Source: Arsukibacterium perlucidum DSM 18276
Lineage (GTDB): Bacteria; Pseudomonadota; Gammaproteobacteria; Enterobacterales; Alteromonadaceae
Assembly (NCBI RefSeq): GCF_000382165.1
Contig: NZ_KB907721.1
Coordinates: 1 to 59,501 of the forward strand
DNA length: 59,501 nucleotides
Reading direction: 5' to 3'
In this document: positions 49,036-59,135 of the stretch, piece by piece
Position numbering within the stretch: the first letter of the stretch is position 1
How the letters are laid out: each line of letters starts with the position of its first letter
The notes under the pieces: generated by a model
Databases searched by the model: none
What the model was told of the DNA's origin: nothing
What the model saw: the letters and a program-made list of their open reading frames with translations, nothing else
Made by a program: the position numbers and the translations under genes

Positions 49036-50065
49036 TTTGCTGACGGCTGCAGCCAGTAGCATTGCCATACCCGACCTACCTGAACCGGTCAGTAATAATA
49101 GCCTTGCCAGTACAACTGTCCGCGGTAAGACCTACATTGTCAGCGCTTTAGGCATAGGACCAGGTAAGCAAAGCAATGACTTACATAACAAAGTCTGGAT
49201 GCATACCCTGGGTGAATTTGGTTGGTCTGAACTACCAGAGGTACCCAGTCAGCAACGTTTAACCGGCCGCGCAGGAGCCAGCGCTGTTGCTCTTAACAAT
49301 AACTTTTTCCTGTTTGGTGGTTTCACCCTCAATGCCGATGGCAGCAAGCAAACTGCTGCCGACAGTTACCGGCTTGATCCGGTGACCCGGCGCTATACCC
49401 GGATAAATGATATGCCTGTGCCGGTAGATGATGCAGTGGCTCTGCCCTATCAGAACCGTTATATTTATCTGGCCAGCGGCTGGAGTGATCACGGTAACGT
49501 CAACCTGATGCAGTTATTCGATAACTTTACCCAGCGCTGGTCGCAAGCCACACCGTTCCCGGGTAAACCGGTATTTGGTTTAGCCGGCGGTATCGTTGGC
49601 AATACCCTGCTGTTATGCGATGGTGTTGCTATAGAGTACCCGGCAGCTAAACCGCGCAATTTTGCCGCTGAGCCAGCCTGCTGGCAGGGTACAATCGGCA
49701 GTAAACCGAATGAGATTAGCTGGCAGCAAGTGCCACACCCTACCGGCAAAGCCCGCTTCAGAATGGCGGCTACCGGTACTGAGCTAAATGGCGAGCAAGT
49801 TATTGTGTTTGTAGGCGGCAGCCAAACGCCATATAACGTTAACGGTATTGGTTTCGAAGGGCAAAGTGCGGTGCCGAGCAGTGAAGTCTGGGTGTATTCT
49901 GTCGCCAGACAACAATGGCGAACGGCAGCAGACAGTAATCCGGTCATGGATGCCCGGACATTACTGGAAGTCAACGGCGCGCTTTATACCCTTGGCGGCA
50001 TGCTTTCCGGCCAGCAGGTGACAAATAAGCTAATAAAACATCAGATTCAACTTCTGCCAGACTGA
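49007..50065 (+). CDS. exported kelch-repeat protein
   Basis: 352 residues from the ATG at 49007, with GGAG 9 bases before. A signal peptide (about 1-20) precedes kelch blades marked by LNNNFFLFGGFTLNADG, YIYLASGWSDHGNVNL, IVFVGGSQTP and LYTLGGMLSG. The propeller is likely periplasmic. It resembles sialate-epimerase-like or galactose-oxidase-like kelch proteins without a recognisable catalytic centre. Downstream of, and probably co-transcribed with, trmO. Confidence 0.8.
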   Translation: MLLKSLSYLSLLTAAASSIAIPDLPEPVSNNSLASTTVRGKTYIVSALGIGPGKQSNDLHNKVWMHTLGEFGWSELPEVPSQQRLTGRAGASAVALNNNFFLFGGFTLNADGSKQTAADSYRLDPVTRRYTRINDMPVPVDDAVALPYQNRYIYLASGWSDHGNVNLMQLFDNFTQRWSQATPFPGKPVFGLAGGIVGNTLLLCDGVAIEYPAAKPRNFAAEPACWQGTIGSKPNEISWQQVPHPTGKARFRMAATGTELNGEQVIVFVGGSQTPYNVNGIGFEGQSAVPSSEVWVYSVARQQWRTAADSNPVMDARTLLEVNGALYTLGGMLSGQQVTNKLIKHQIQLLPD

Positions 50066-50115
50066 ATGACTTGCTAGAATGATGGCAATTTTTTGACTAC
50101 TTTTTTGAGAGCAGT

Positions 50116-51840
50116 ATGCGTACCAGCCAGTATTTGTTATCTACGGTAAAGGAAACACCGTCCGACGCCGAAATTATCAGCCATAAACTGATGTTAAGAG
50201 CCGGATTAATCCGTCGGTTGGGCACAGGTATGTTTAGTTATCTGCCAACCGGTGTCCGGGTACTGCGCAAAGTTGAAGAAATTGTGCGCCAGGAAATGAA
50301 CAAAGCTGGTGCAATTGAAGTGCTGCTGCCAATGGTGCAACCAGCTGAGTTATGGCAAGAGTCTGGCCGCTGGGACACTATGGATGCCGAGCTGTTGCGG
50401 TTCAAAGACCGCCACCAGCGCGATTATGTTCTGGGCCCTACCCATGAAGAAGTGATTACTGATTTAGTCCGCCGGGAAATTACCAGTTATAAACAGTTAC
50501 CATTGAATTTGTATCAGGTACAAACCAAATTCCGGGATGAGCGCAGGCCACGTTTCGGTGTTATGCGTGCCCGTGAGTTTATTATGAAAGATGCTTATTC
50601 CTTTCATTTAGGCCAGGCCAGCTTGCAGCAAACCTACGACGCTATGTACAGCGCTTATTGCAACATTTTTAACCGGCTGGGGTTGGATTACCGGCCAGTA
50701 CTGGCTGACAGTGGCGCAATTGGCGGCAGTGTCTCGCATGAATTTCACGTGCTGGCTCAATCTGGCGAAGACGCCATCGCTTTTTCTGACAGCAGCGACT
50801 ACGCAGCCAATATTGAAATGGCGGAAGCGTTGGCACCAAAAGGCAGCAGAGCGGCGCCGGGCAAAACCTTAACCGAAGTAGCCACGCCTGCAGCTGGCAC
50901 TGTAGCCGAGGTTGCAGCACTGTTAAAGATTGAACCGGCAGCTATAGCTAAAACGTTATTTGTGCTGGCAGATGCGGATGAGCAAGGCAAGCAACAACTG
51001 ATCGCTCTGGTACTTCGCGGCGATCATGATTTAAATGAACTTAAAGCTGAAAAACTGGATGGTGTGGCCAGCCCGTTACAATTTGCTACAGACGAGCAAA
51101 TCCTGGCGCTTTGCAACGCAGGGCCAGGTTCTCTGGGCCCGGTAGGGCTGCAAGTCAGGATTATTGCTGATCGCAGTGCCGCTCATCTTGCTGATTTTGT
51201 CGTTGGTGCTAACAAGGATGGTTATCATTTGACGGGGGTCAACTGGGAGCGGGATATTCCAGCATACCAGGTAGCTGACATTCGTAACATTGTTGCCGGT
51301 GATCCAAGCCCGTGCGGCTTTGGTAATCTGGTGATTAAACGTGGTATTGAAGTTGGTCATATTTTTCAGCTGGGTGAGAAATACTCTAAAGCACTGAAAA
51401 CCGGGGTACTGAACGAAGAAGGCAAACATCAGATTATCACTATGGGTTGCTATGGTGTAGGTGTGTCTCGCATAGTTGCCGCAGCTATCGAACAAAACCA
51501 TGACGAGTACGGCATTATCTGGCCAGATGCGATAGCGCCGTTTCAGGTTGCCCTTATACCAATGAATATGCATAAATCTGTGCGGATAGCTGAAGTAACC
51601 GAGCTGCTTTACAACCAGCTTACGGCCGCAGGCATTGACGTATTATTTGATGACCGCCGTGAGCGTCCCGGGGTGATGTTCGCCGATATGGAGCTGATTG
51701 GCGTTCCTCATACTATTGTTATTGGTGAGCGTAACCTTGACAACCAGCAGGTTGAATATAAAAACCGTCGAACTGGTGACAAAGTAATGCTTGATATCGC
51801 CACTGTTGTTACTGAAATCCAAAAGAAACTCGCGCCATAA
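50116..51840 (+). CDS. proS: prolyl-tRNA synthetase (bacterial type, with INS editing domain)
   Basis: 574 residues. Class II core: [19 protein letters not shown] (motif 1), then [19 protein letters not shown] (motif 2), and [13 protein letters not shown] (motif 3). The INS editing domain (about 225-400) lies between motifs 2 and 3. The C-terminal anticodon domain reads [17 protein letters not shown]. Essential for translation. Confidence 0.97.
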   Translation: MRTSQYLLSTVKETPSDAEIISHKLMLRAGLIRRLGTGMFSYLPTGVRVLRKVEEIVRQEMNKAGAIEVLLPMVQPAELWQESGRWDTMDAELLRFKDRHQRDYVLGPTHEEVITDLVRREITSYKQLPLNLYQVQTKFRDERRPRFGVMRAREFIMKDAYSFHLGQASLQQTYDAMYSAYCNIFNRLGLDYRPVLADSGAIGGSVSHEFHVLAQSGEDAIAFSDSSDYAANIEMAEALAPKGSRAAPGKTLTEVATPAAGTVAEVAALLKIEPAAIAKTLFVLADADEQGKQQLIALVLRGDHDLNELKAEKLDGVASPLQFATDEQILALCNAGPGSLGPVGLQVRIIADRSAAHLADFVVGANKDGYHLTGVNWERDIPAYQVADIRNIVAGDPSPCGFGNLVIKRGIEVGHIFQLGEKYSKALKTGVLNEEGKHQIITMGCYGVGVSRIVAAAIEQNHDEYGIIWPDAIAPFQVALIPMNMHKSVRIAEVTELLYNQLTAAGIDVLFDDRRERPGVMFADMELIGVPHTIVIGERNLDNQQVEYKNRRTGDKVMLDIATVVTEIQKKLAP

Positions 51841-51857
51841 TTCCCTTTCCCAACAAA

Positions 51858-51884
51858 CGGGGTTCAGTACCACACTGAGCTCCG
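51858..51884 (+). terminator. hairpin after proS (probable terminator)
   Basis: CGGGGTTCAGT, loop ACCAC, ACTGAGCTCCG: an 11-bp stem with two G-T pairs. Only a loose T-rich tail follows (TCTGCTATTGTT). Confidence 0.5.
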
Positions 51885-51950
51885 TCTGCTATTGTTAAAA
51901 TCAGCCATTAAGCTGCAAGCATAATTGCTGTCTACAGTCACAATGGCACC

Positions 51951-51975
51951 ATTAAATTAGAATATGCTAAATTTT
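51951..51975. promoter_or_regulatory. TTAG-N6-CTAA palindrome upstream of the TSUP gene (possible operator)
   Basis: AAATTAGAATATGCTAAATTT at 51954-51974 holds an exact TTAG/CTAA inverted repeat with a 6-base spacer, about 80 bases before the TSUP start. A similar element precedes the DUF2892 gene. Confidence 0.35.
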
Positions 51976-52051
51976 AATTGCTGCCGAACTTAAAACCCTC
52001 TACAATGCCATCGGGTTATAAGCTTATTCACTTTTAGTATATGGAGGCAAC

Positions 52052-52801
52052 GTGCTGGCATTACTTGGTGCACTAATCATTGGTTTAAGCCTTGGCCTGT
52101 TTGGCTCAGGTGGTTCAATTCTGACGGTGCCAGTATTACTTTACCTTATTGGCATGCCAGCAGAACTTGCTATTGCATCTTCCTTACTTATCGTTGCTGG
52201 CATCAGCTTATTTGGCTCAGTACATAATGGCATGAAAAGACTGATTAGCTGGCGCCATGTGCTCTGGTTTGGTGTGCCTGGCATGCTGGGCACTTACGGC
52301 GGGGCCTGGCTGGGCACACTTATCGACAGCCGCTGGCAATTGCTGATGTTTGCACTGTTGATGGTGGTGGCTGCAATTTTCATGTGGCGCAGTAAATTAC
52401 CAGACACATTAAATAAACATCCTTTCAACAAACCTAAAGTGATTGCAGACGGCTTGGTCGTGGGTGTCATTACTGGTTTTGTTGGCGTAGGGGGTGGTTT
52501 TTTAATTGTACCGGCGCTGGTTTTAATGGGGGGCTTACCTATTGCAATCAGTGTCGCCACCAGCCTGTTAATTATTGCTATGAAATCTTTCGTCGGCTTT
52601 GCCAAGTATTTCAGCGTTTTCAGTGCTCAGGGCCTACAATTTGACTGGGCGGTCATTGCGTTGATGATCGTAGCTGGCATCGCAGGCAGTTATATAGGTG
52701 GCTGGATTGGCCGGCGCTTACCCAAAGAAAAAATGCAACGAGGCTTTGCCGTCTTTCTGGCAATAATGGCAGTTGTCGTTATTAGTCAGTCGGTACTTTA
52801 A
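52052..52801 (+). CDS. TSUP-family (TauE/SafE) sulfur-compound permease
   Basis: 249 residues with a GTG start at 52052 supported by GGAGG just upstream. Eight helices; LGLFGSGGSILTVPVLLYL in the first half and GFVGVGGGFLIVPALVLMGG in the second. Beside a rhodanese gene (30 bases on) this arrangement is typical of sulfite/thiosulfate or organosulfur export. A second TSUP paralogue lies at 20.5-21.3 kb with different context. Confidence 0.88.
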   Translation: MLALLGALIIGLSLGLFGSGGSILTVPVLLYLIGMPAELAIASSLLIVAGISLFGSVHNGMKRLISWRHVLWFGVPGMLGTYGGAWLGTLIDSRWQLLMFALLMVVAAIFMWRSKLPDTLNKHPFNKPKVIADGLVVGVITGFVGVGGGFLIVPALVLMGGLPIAISVATSLLIIAMKSFVGFAKYFSVFSAQGLQFDWAVIALMIVAGIAGSYIGGWIGRRLPKEKMQRGFAVFLAIMAVVVISQSVL

Positions 52802-52831
52802 TTCCATTTAAATTTATTTCAGGAGTATAAA

Positions 52832-53233
52832 ATGAAAACTTCACAACAATTGGTTACAGAGGTACGCAGCCGTATCCAGGAAATAACAGTCGCCGATCTG
52901 GCCGCCAAACTGGAACAGAGCCCGGAGTTGGTGCTGATTGATGTACGCGAACCCGCTGAATTTCAGCAGGGGCATATCCGTGGCGCAGTTAATATGCCGC
53001 GCGGCGTACTGGAAATGCAAATTCATAATCATCCCAAGGTAGCTGCCTTAAACTGCGATACCGATCTGGCATTGGCTGAACTTGCCAAACAACCAGTCTA
53101 TCTGATTTGCCGCAGCGGCGGACGTTCTGCGCTGGCAGCAGAATCTTTAAAGAACATGGGCTTTCCCCAGGTAATATCCATTGCCGAAGGCATGGCTGAC
53201 TGGTTGGCCCAACAGCGCCCGGTGGTAAGCTAA
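52832..53233 (+). CDS. single-domain rhodanese-like sulfurtransferase
   Basis: 133 residues. Rhodanese features LIDVREPAEFQQGHIRGAVNMPRG and active-site loop YLICRSGGRSALAA with the persulfide cysteine in CRSGGRS. No signal peptide, so cytoplasmic. An added N-terminal helical part (about 1-30) matches single-domain rhodaneses of sulfur clusters. Likely moves sulfane sulfur while the adjacent permease exports the product. Confidence 0.9.
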   Translation: MKTSQQLVTEVRSRIQEITVADLAAKLEQSPELVLIDVREPAEFQQGHIRGAVNMPRGVLEMQIHNHPKVAALNCDTDLALAELAKQPVYLICRSGGRSALAAESLKNMGFPQVISIAEGMADWLAQQRPVVS

Positions 53234-53292
53234 GGGGCAAGACAACGAGATTTTAGCGGCAACACATTGTAAAAGCTTGTTGCAACCAATAT

Positions 53293-53308
53293 ATTAGATT
53301 TATCTTAA
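53293..53308. promoter_or_regulatory. ATTAGA-type near-palindrome upstream of the DUF2892 gene (possible operator)
   Basis: ATTAGATTTATCTTAA, near-palindromic, about 20 bases before the DUF2892 start; a weak -35/-10 pair (TTGTTG ... TATCTT, 18 apart) overlaps it. It resembles the element before the TSUP gene. Confidence 0.3.
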
Positions 53309-53328
53309 AATCAAATTAAGAGGTTATT

Positions 53329-53532
53329 ATGAATCAGGACCGTATCGTTCTTGCCTTTGCTGGCACCGTTATTCTGCTATCGTTACTACTGGCCACCTTC
53401 GTCAGCAACTGGTGGTTGCTGCTAACTGCCTTTGTAGGCGTCAATTTATTGCAAAGCGCCTTTACCGGTTTTTGTCCACTGGCCATGGTGCTGAAAGCCT
53501 TTGGCGTTAAACCAGGTTGTGCCTTTAAATAA
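53329..53532 (+). CDS. DUF2892 small membrane protein (YgaP-like)
   Basis: 67 residues, two membrane helices (about 8-24 and 26-42) and a soluble tail with FTGFCPLAMVLKAFGVKPGC. The conserved Gx(2-3)GFCPL motif and its cysteines are hallmarks of the DUF2892 domain that is fused to rhodanese in E. coli YgaP; here the two domains are separate genes. AGAGG precedes the ATG. Inner membrane. Confidence 0.88.
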   Translation: MNQDRIVLAFAGTVILLSLLLATFVSNWWLLLTAFVGVNLLQSAFTGFCPLAMVLKAFGVKPGCAFK

Positions 53533-53544
53533 CAAGGGAATCAC

Positions 53545-56500
53545 ATGAACGAAACGCCCACACCGCAATCGCAGGGGCTGGTCGGCTGGTTTATGTCCAG
53601 CTATTTTCCTCCTATGCTGATCCTGCTGGCTTTACTGCTTGGCGCGGTGTCGCTCTGGCTGACACCGCGGGAAGAAGATCCACAAATAGTGGTGCCAATG
53701 GCGGACGTCATCATAGACGCACCTGGTTTGTCTGCCCGCCAGATAGCCACGCAGGTAACCGAGCCGTTAGAGCGTTTGCTGTCACAGATCGATGGCGTGG
53801 AGTATGTCTACTCACAATCGATGACCGGTCAGGCAATGGTTATCGTGCGGTTTTATGTTGGCGAAGATCGCGAAGATTCACTGGTTAAACTTTACAACAA
53901 GCTCTACTCCAATCAGGATCAAATTCCGGCCGTGGTTAATAATTGGTCGGTAAAACCAATTGAAATAGATGACGTGCCGATGTTGGTGGCAGCCTTGTAC
54001 AGCACCGACCCTGCAGTAGATCATTATCAACTGCGTCGGCTGGCTGAGCAAGCCTCGCAAAAACTTAAAGCCATTCGTCACACAAACCAGGTCAGTGTCA
54101 GTGGTGGCTTATCCCGCCTGATCCAGATTGAACTGGATAACGAGGCACTGACTGCTCACCATACCAGTGTGCAGGATGTCGAACGGGCCATTCGCTTTAG
54201 CAATCAACGCCAGCAGGCTGGCGCTTTGCAGCGCGATAATCATAGCATTGCCCTGCAAAGTGGCGATTTTTTGCGTTCTGCCAGCGAAATCGGCCAGACC
54301 GTGGTAAATGTCATCAATGGCCAGCCAGTCTATTTGCGTGATATCGCAAGCGTAACGGATGGTCCGGCCGAACCTGACCAATACAGTTTCTTTTATCCCG
54401 GCGCCGCCTTTAGCGAGGCGGAGCTTAGCCAGAGCGATGGCCTGCCGGCAGTATTCCTGGCCGTCGGCAAGCAAAAAGGGGCCAATGCAGTTTGGGTAGC
54501 AGACGACGTGCTGCAAGCCTTTGCTGAACTGGAGCAAGACTGGCTGCCAGCCGGAGTCAAGCTTGAGATAATCCGCAACTATGGTGAAACCGCCGATGAA
54601 AAAGTACTGGATCTGGTATCCAGCCTGGCGATAGCCATTGTTACTGTCGTCATTTTTGTTGGCTTGTTTTTAAATTGGCGTGCCGCGCTGGTAGTAGCGA
54701 TCGCCATCCCTATCAGCTATGGCGCTACTCTTGGCATGGACCTGTTATTTGGCTATACCATCAACCGGGTTACTTTATTTGCGCTAATTCTGGCTCTTGG
54801 GTTGATTGTTGACGATCCTATTGCCTCCATCGACAACATCGAGCGGTTTTTACGGGAAAAAGGCCTGCCCCCCAAGCGCTCTATTGTGCTGGCGATGGCT
54901 GAAATTCGCAGCGCCCTGCTAATGTCGACCGTGGCCATAGTTATCGTCTTTACGCCGATGTTTTTTATCACCGGCATGATGGGCCCCTATATGGCACCGA
55001 TGGCCTTTAATGTGCCTGTCAGTGTGATTTTTTCGACCGCTGTGGCCTTTTTAATCACGCCCTGGCTGGCCCGTCGCATCATGGTTGGCGCCCGTCAGCA
55101 AGGTCACTATCAACCACAAAGTACTCTGCTCTATCGTGGCTATAAAACACTGCTTGGCCCTTTATTACTAAGCCCAAAACGCAGCACGCTATTTTTGTGG
55201 GCAGTAGCAGGGCTATTTGTACTGGCAGCCGCCCTGCCCGCTTTACGACTGGTACCACTTAAGCTACTGCCTAACGACAACAAGAGTGAGTTTCAGCTGG
55301 TAGTGGATATGCCATCTGGCAGCAGCGTTGAGCGCACTGCAGCCACCCTGGAGCAACTGGCACGCCACCTACAGCAGGTGCCGGAAATCAGCTCCATTTC
55401 CAGTTTTGCCGGCTTGCCCTCGCCAATGGATTTCAATGGTATGGTGCGACATTACTTTATGCGCCATCAGCCTCATCAGGGTGAACTTCGGGTGGTGTTA
55501 GTGGATAAAAAGCAGCGCCACCTGCAATCACATGAAATTCTGTTGCGTCTGCGCGATGAGTTGCAAGCCATCGCGCAAAGCAATGATGCTAAACTGAAAT
55601 TGGTGCAGGTGCCGCCCGGACCGCCGGTGATCAGCACCCTGGTAGCTGAAGTATACGGCAATGACAGCAGCGACTACGTTGCTTTGGAACAGGCAGCCCT
55701 GAAGGTTGCTGAAAGACTCCGTCGCGAAGATTTTGTGCGCGAAGTCGATACATCAGTGCCGGAAGAAGCCTTGCTTTGGCGGTTTGTTGTCGATCAGGAA
55801 AAAGCAGCCTTATCCGGTATTTCAGTACAGCAAATTAATCAGACCCTTACTGCCGCTGCATCCGGCCTGGTGATAGATCACCTGCAGTTACCGGAAGAAG
55901 TGAACCCGTTGCCGATTGAAATTCGTTTACCCCGTGGGCAGCGGGATAACCCGGAGCGTTTACTATCCTTGTATGTTCGTGGTGAAGCGGGTTTAAGCCG
56001 CACGCGGCAGGCAAGAGGAGTGGCTGATGCCGCCTTGCCGATGGTCCAGCTTAGTGAGCTTGGACATTTTGAACAGTTAGCGGTCGATCGGCCCATTTTT
56101 CATAAGAATCTCCGGCCGGTAAGCTATGTTTATGGCGAAACCGTCGGTAGGGTACCGGCCGATGCCGTAGTCGATGTAATGGTCGATAAAGGCAGTGCAG
56201 ACGATAGTTACCGGCCGCTGTGGAGCCGCCATTACTTTGGCAATGGAGCGGGCCTGGGCTGGTCGGTAGCGGATGATATTCAAGTGATCTGGAGCGGCGA
56301 AGGCGAATGGAAAATCACTCTTGATGTATTTCGTGATCTCGGTATTGCCTATGGCGTCGCCTTGCTGGGTGTATTTGTGGTGATGGTGCTGCAAACCGGC
56401 TTAAAAGCCGTATCCGGCATTATGATGCTGGCCATTCCGCTGACCGTAATCGGTATTATGCCAGGCTTCTGGTTGCTCAATGTGTTTAGCTCCGATATTG

Positions 56501-56877
56501 CAGGCTATCCCAACCCCACACTTTTTACCGCAACAGCCATGATAGGCATGATAGCGCTGGCAGGTATCGTTGTTCGAAACTCGCTGATCTTAATTGATTT
56601 TATTCAACAACGACTGCGTGAAGGCTGTGAACTGAAAGAAGCATTGTTTGAAGCTGGAGCAGTCCGTACCCGTCCGATTCTATTAACTGCCGGCACCACC
56701 ATGCTGGCTAATGTTGTTATTACGCTGGACCCAATTTTTAACGGCCTGGCCTGGGCCATTATTTTTGGTATTGGAGCCTCAACCATCTTTACTCTGCTGG
56801 TGATCCCCGTGGTCTACCATCAAGTGTACCGCAATCACCCGAGCCATGGCCTGAAAGTCGCTGGAGACGATGAATGA
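53545..56877 (+). CDS. RND-family efflux transporter, inner-membrane pump
   Basis: 1110 residues, longer than the usual 1020-1050. Twelve helices in two halves. TM4 carries LALGLIVDDPIASIDNIERF with the Asp-Asp proton-relay pair, an unusual variant in which Pro-Ile-Ala replaces the common Ala-Ile-Val. The large periplasmic loops are intact. It probably works with the adaptor encoded downstream and an outer-membrane channel encoded elsewhere, as none is present here. The cluster context suggests sulfur-related or metal substrates, but drugs are possible. Confidence 0.9.
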   Translation: MNETPTPQSQGLVGWFMSSYFPPMLILLALLLGAVSLWLTPREEDPQIVVPMADVIIDAPGLSARQIATQVTEPLERLLSQIDGVEYVYSQSMTGQAMVIVRFYVGEDREDSLVKLYNKLYSNQDQIPAVVNNWSVKPIEIDDVPMLVAALYSTDPAVDHYQLRRLAEQASQKLKAIRHTNQVSVSGGLSRLIQIELDNEALTAHHTSVQDVERAIRFSNQRQQAGALQRDNHSIALQSGDFLRSASEIGQTVVNVINGQPVYLRDIASVTDGPAEPDQYSFFYPGAAFSEAELSQSDGLPAVFLAVGKQKGANAVWVADDVLQAFAELEQDWLPAGVKLEIIRNYGETADEKVLDLVSSLAIAIVTVVIFVGLFLNWRAALVVAIAIPISYGATLGMDLLFGYTINRVTLFALILALGLIVDDPIASIDNIERFLREKGLPPKRSIVLAMAEIRSALLMSTVAIVIVFTPMFFITGMMGPYMAPMAFNVPVSVIFSTAVAFLITPWLARRIMVGARQQGHYQPQSTLLYRGYKTLLGPLLLSPKRSTLFLWAVAGLFVLAAALPALRLVPLKLLPNDNKSEFQLVVDMPSGSSVERTAATLEQLARHLQQVPEISSISSFAGLPSPMDFNGMVRHYFMRHQPHQGELRVVLVDKKQRHLQSHEILLRLRDELQAIAQSNDAKLKLVQVPPGPPVISTLVAEVYGNDSSDYVALEQAALKVAERLRREDFVREVDTSVPEEALLWRFVVDQEKAALSGISVQQINQTLTAAASGLVIDHLQLPEEVNPLPIEIRLPRGQRDNPERLLSLYVRGEAGLSRTRQARGVADAALPMVQLSELGHFEQLAVDRPIFHKNLRPVSYVYGETVGRVPADAVVDVMVDKGSADDSYRPLWSRHYFGNGAGLGWSVADDIQVIWSGEGEWKITLDVFRDLGIAYGVALLGVFVVMVLQTGLKAVSGIMMLAIPLTVIGIMPGFWLLNVFSSDIAGYPNPTLFTATAMIGMIALAGIVVRNSLILIDFIQQRLREGCELKEALFEAGAVRTRPILLTAGTTMLANVVITLDPIFNGLAWAIIFGIGASTIFTLLVIPVVYHQVYRNHPSHGLKVAGDDE

Positions 56878-57950
56878 ACAAAATTTTTTTAACACCGGTA
56901 GGTCGTCTGGCGCTGACCATAATGGCAGCCATTCTGTTTTTAACGCTGATATTTTTGTGGCTGGCTGGCGCCTTTGTCAGCAAAGTTGCTGAACAAAGCC
57001 GCCCTTTAAACATGACCCAAAACGGACAGCTTTATACCGTCAGCAAGCAACCGCTGGCTGAGTACCGTCATTTTAGCGGTAACCTGCAAGCACGCCAGCA
57101 AACCGCTTTATCGGCCCGAATTACTGCCCGTGTAGCCGAAGTATTGGTGGAAGCCGGTGACAGCGTTAAAGCCGGTGATGTGTTGCTGCGACTTGATAAC
57201 GATGACTTAAGCGCTAGGGTACGCCAGCAGGAGCAAGCTCTGGCCTCGGCCCAGGCCAGAGTCAATGAAGCACGCAGCCAGTATCAGCGCACCACTGCTT
57301 TAGTTGAGCAAGGCTTATTACCAGCAGCTCAGCGGGATGAAGTGCGCGCCAATCGCGATACTGCTGAAGCAGAACTGCAGCGTAGCCGGGCAGCCTTGTT
57401 TGAAGCTCAGACCAGTGAGGGCTTTAGCATTATGACAGCCCCATATAATGGCATTATCAGCCAACGGCTGGTTAATACAGGCGATACCGCTACGCCAGGA
57501 GCCTTGCTACTAACCTTATATGCACCGGAAAGCCTGCGCTTCGAAGCTTCTATCAGCGAATCAGTCCTTGGCTTACTGCAGTTTGGTCAGCAACTGCAAG
57601 TGCAACTGGATGCAAGCCAGCAACCATTGCGCGCCACTGTCAGCGAAATAGAGCCTGCAGCTGATACCAGTTCACGCAGTTTCCGGGTGCGCCTCGATAT
57701 CAATCTGACTGAAGGCCTCTATCCAGGTATGTTTGGCAGGCTGGCCGTGCCTATTGGCGAACGTGATGCCGTGCTGATCCCCAGCTTACTGATTGAACAG
57801 CGTGGTCAGTTACATTATGTGCAGGTACGAACAACCGCCGGTTTTGAGCGTCGGTTGATCCGCCCCGGCGAGCAGCATTTGCAAGACGGGCAAGCCATGC
57901 ATGAAGTACTGGCAGGTCTTGCAGCTGGCGAGCAACTACTCTCAAGATGA
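56874..57950 (+). CDS. RND periplasmic adaptor (HlyD/MFP family)
   Basis: 358 residues. An N-terminal membrane anchor (about 12-36), a lipoyl/barrel-sandwich domain (LSARITARVAEVLVEAGDSVKAGD), a helical hairpin with RVNEARSQYQRTTALVEQG, and a beta-barrel region. The start overlaps the pump gene by 4 bases. The pump-then-adaptor order is the reverse of the common acrAB layout. Confidence 0.9.
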   Translation: MNKIFLTPVGRLALTIMAAILFLTLIFLWLAGAFVSKVAEQSRPLNMTQNGQLYTVSKQPLAEYRHFSGNLQARQQTALSARITARVAEVLVEAGDSVKAGDVLLRLDNDDLSARVRQQEQALASAQARVNEARSQYQRTTALVEQGLLPAAQRDEVRANRDTAEAELQRSRAALFEAQTSEGFSIMTAPYNGIISQRLVNTGDTATPGALLLTLYAPESLRFEASISESVLGLLQFGQQLQVQLDASQQPLRATVSEIEPAADTSSRSFRVRLDINLTEGLYPGMFGRLAVPIGERDAVLIPSLLIEQRGQLHYVQVRTTAGFERRLIRPGEQHLQDGQAMHEVLAGLAAGEQLLSR

Positions 57951-59110
57951 GCGGTCATCACCCTCCTATTGCAGCTGGCGATAGCGCCCACGCTGCTAAG
58001 GTCACCCTGATAGGGGCTTTGTATGACCTGGTGCTTGGCGTGCTGAAAATTATTACCGGCATTCTGGGCCATTCTGCTGCTTTGGTGGCTGATGGCATAC
58101 ATTCGCTATCAGACCTGGCCACTGATGCGGTAGTGCTGCTCAGTATCCGGCTGGGAGGCCGGGCTGCCGATAAAAATCACCCTTTTGGCCATCGCCGCAT
58201 TGAAACACTAGGCACCGTATTGCTTGGCCTCATCCTGCTGGCTGTCGCCTTGAGCCTGTTCTGGCACAACACAGTTACCCTGTGGCTAGGCCAACCCAGT
58301 CCAACACCGGCCTGGCCAGTACTGCTGGTCGCCGCCTTGTCCTGGTTTATTAAAGAAGGGCTCTATTGGTACACCATCAACGCTGCCCGAGCAATGAATT
58401 CTGATTTACTCAGCGCCAATGCCTGGCACAGCCGCAGCGACGCATTTTCTTCCATAGTGGTACTTATTGGTGCTGGCGGCGCCATGCTCGGCTTCTGGTG
58501 GCTGGATGCCGTAGCCGCCCTGTTGGTTGCCGTGCTGATTTCTGCCATAAGCTTACAGCTGTTAAAGCGCAGCCTGGCTGAGCTAATCGATACCGCCATT
58601 CCAGAGCCACAGCAGCAAGGCTACCGCCAACATATTTTAAAGACCCAGGGCATTCTGGCAGTGAATGAGCTTCGCAGTCGCACCAGCGGTGGCAAAGTAC
58701 TACTGGAGCTAAAGCTGGAAGTCGCGCCAAGGCTTAGTGCCTCGGAAGCGCATTGGCTCGGCAACCAGGTCAAACACCAATTACAGCGTCAGTTTACTGA
58801 AATCGGCGATATTCTGGTGCACATCAACAGCCCGGCTACAACAACCCCAACGGCAGAACCAGCACTGAATATCCGTCCGCCGTTAACTGCAGCCCTCAAC
58901 CAACTGCTGCATCGTTACCAACTCGACGCTGATGACGTTGAATTGATCCTGTATTATCAGGATCCGATCCAGGCTAATATTTTACTCAGTAGCAATGCTC
59001 AGCAACTAGTTAACAACCTGAGTACCGGCGAACTCTTACAGCAACTGCAACAGCTTTGGCCTCCCGCCAGTCAGTTACAAATACACTTTTACCTGAAAAA
59101 AACAGATTAA
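57947..59110 (+). CDS. cation diffusion facilitator (CDF) metal exporter
   Basis: 387 residues, about six helices. The metal-binding motifs are HSLSDLATDAVVLLS in TM2 and WHSRSDAFSS in TM5 (HxxxD in both, as in zinc, iron or manganese exporters), with KNHPFGHRRIETLGT between. A cytoplasmic domain follows, then a C-terminal extension (about 295-387) of unclear role, longer than in FieF (300 residues). Overlaps the adaptor gene by 4 bases, so it belongs to the same operon. Confidence 0.9.
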   Translation: MSGHHPPIAAGDSAHAAKVTLIGALYDLVLGVLKIITGILGHSAALVADGIHSLSDLATDAVVLLSIRLGGRAADKNHPFGHRRIETLGTVLLGLILLAVALSLFWHNTVTLWLGQPSPTPAWPVLLVAALSWFIKEGLYWYTINAARAMNSDLLSANAWHSRSDAFSSIVVLIGAGGAMLGFWWLDAVAALLVAVLISAISLQLLKRSLAELIDTAIPEPQQQGYRQHILKTQGILAVNELRSRTSGGKVLLELKLEVAPRLSASEAHWLGNQVKHQLQRQFTEIGDILVHINSPATTTPTAEPALNIRPPLTAALNQLLHRYQLDADDVELILYYQDPIQANILLSSNAQQLVNNLSTGELLQQLQQLWPPASQLQIHFYLKKTD

Positions 59111-59135
59111 CTTAGTTGTAACTGGTTGGATAGAA

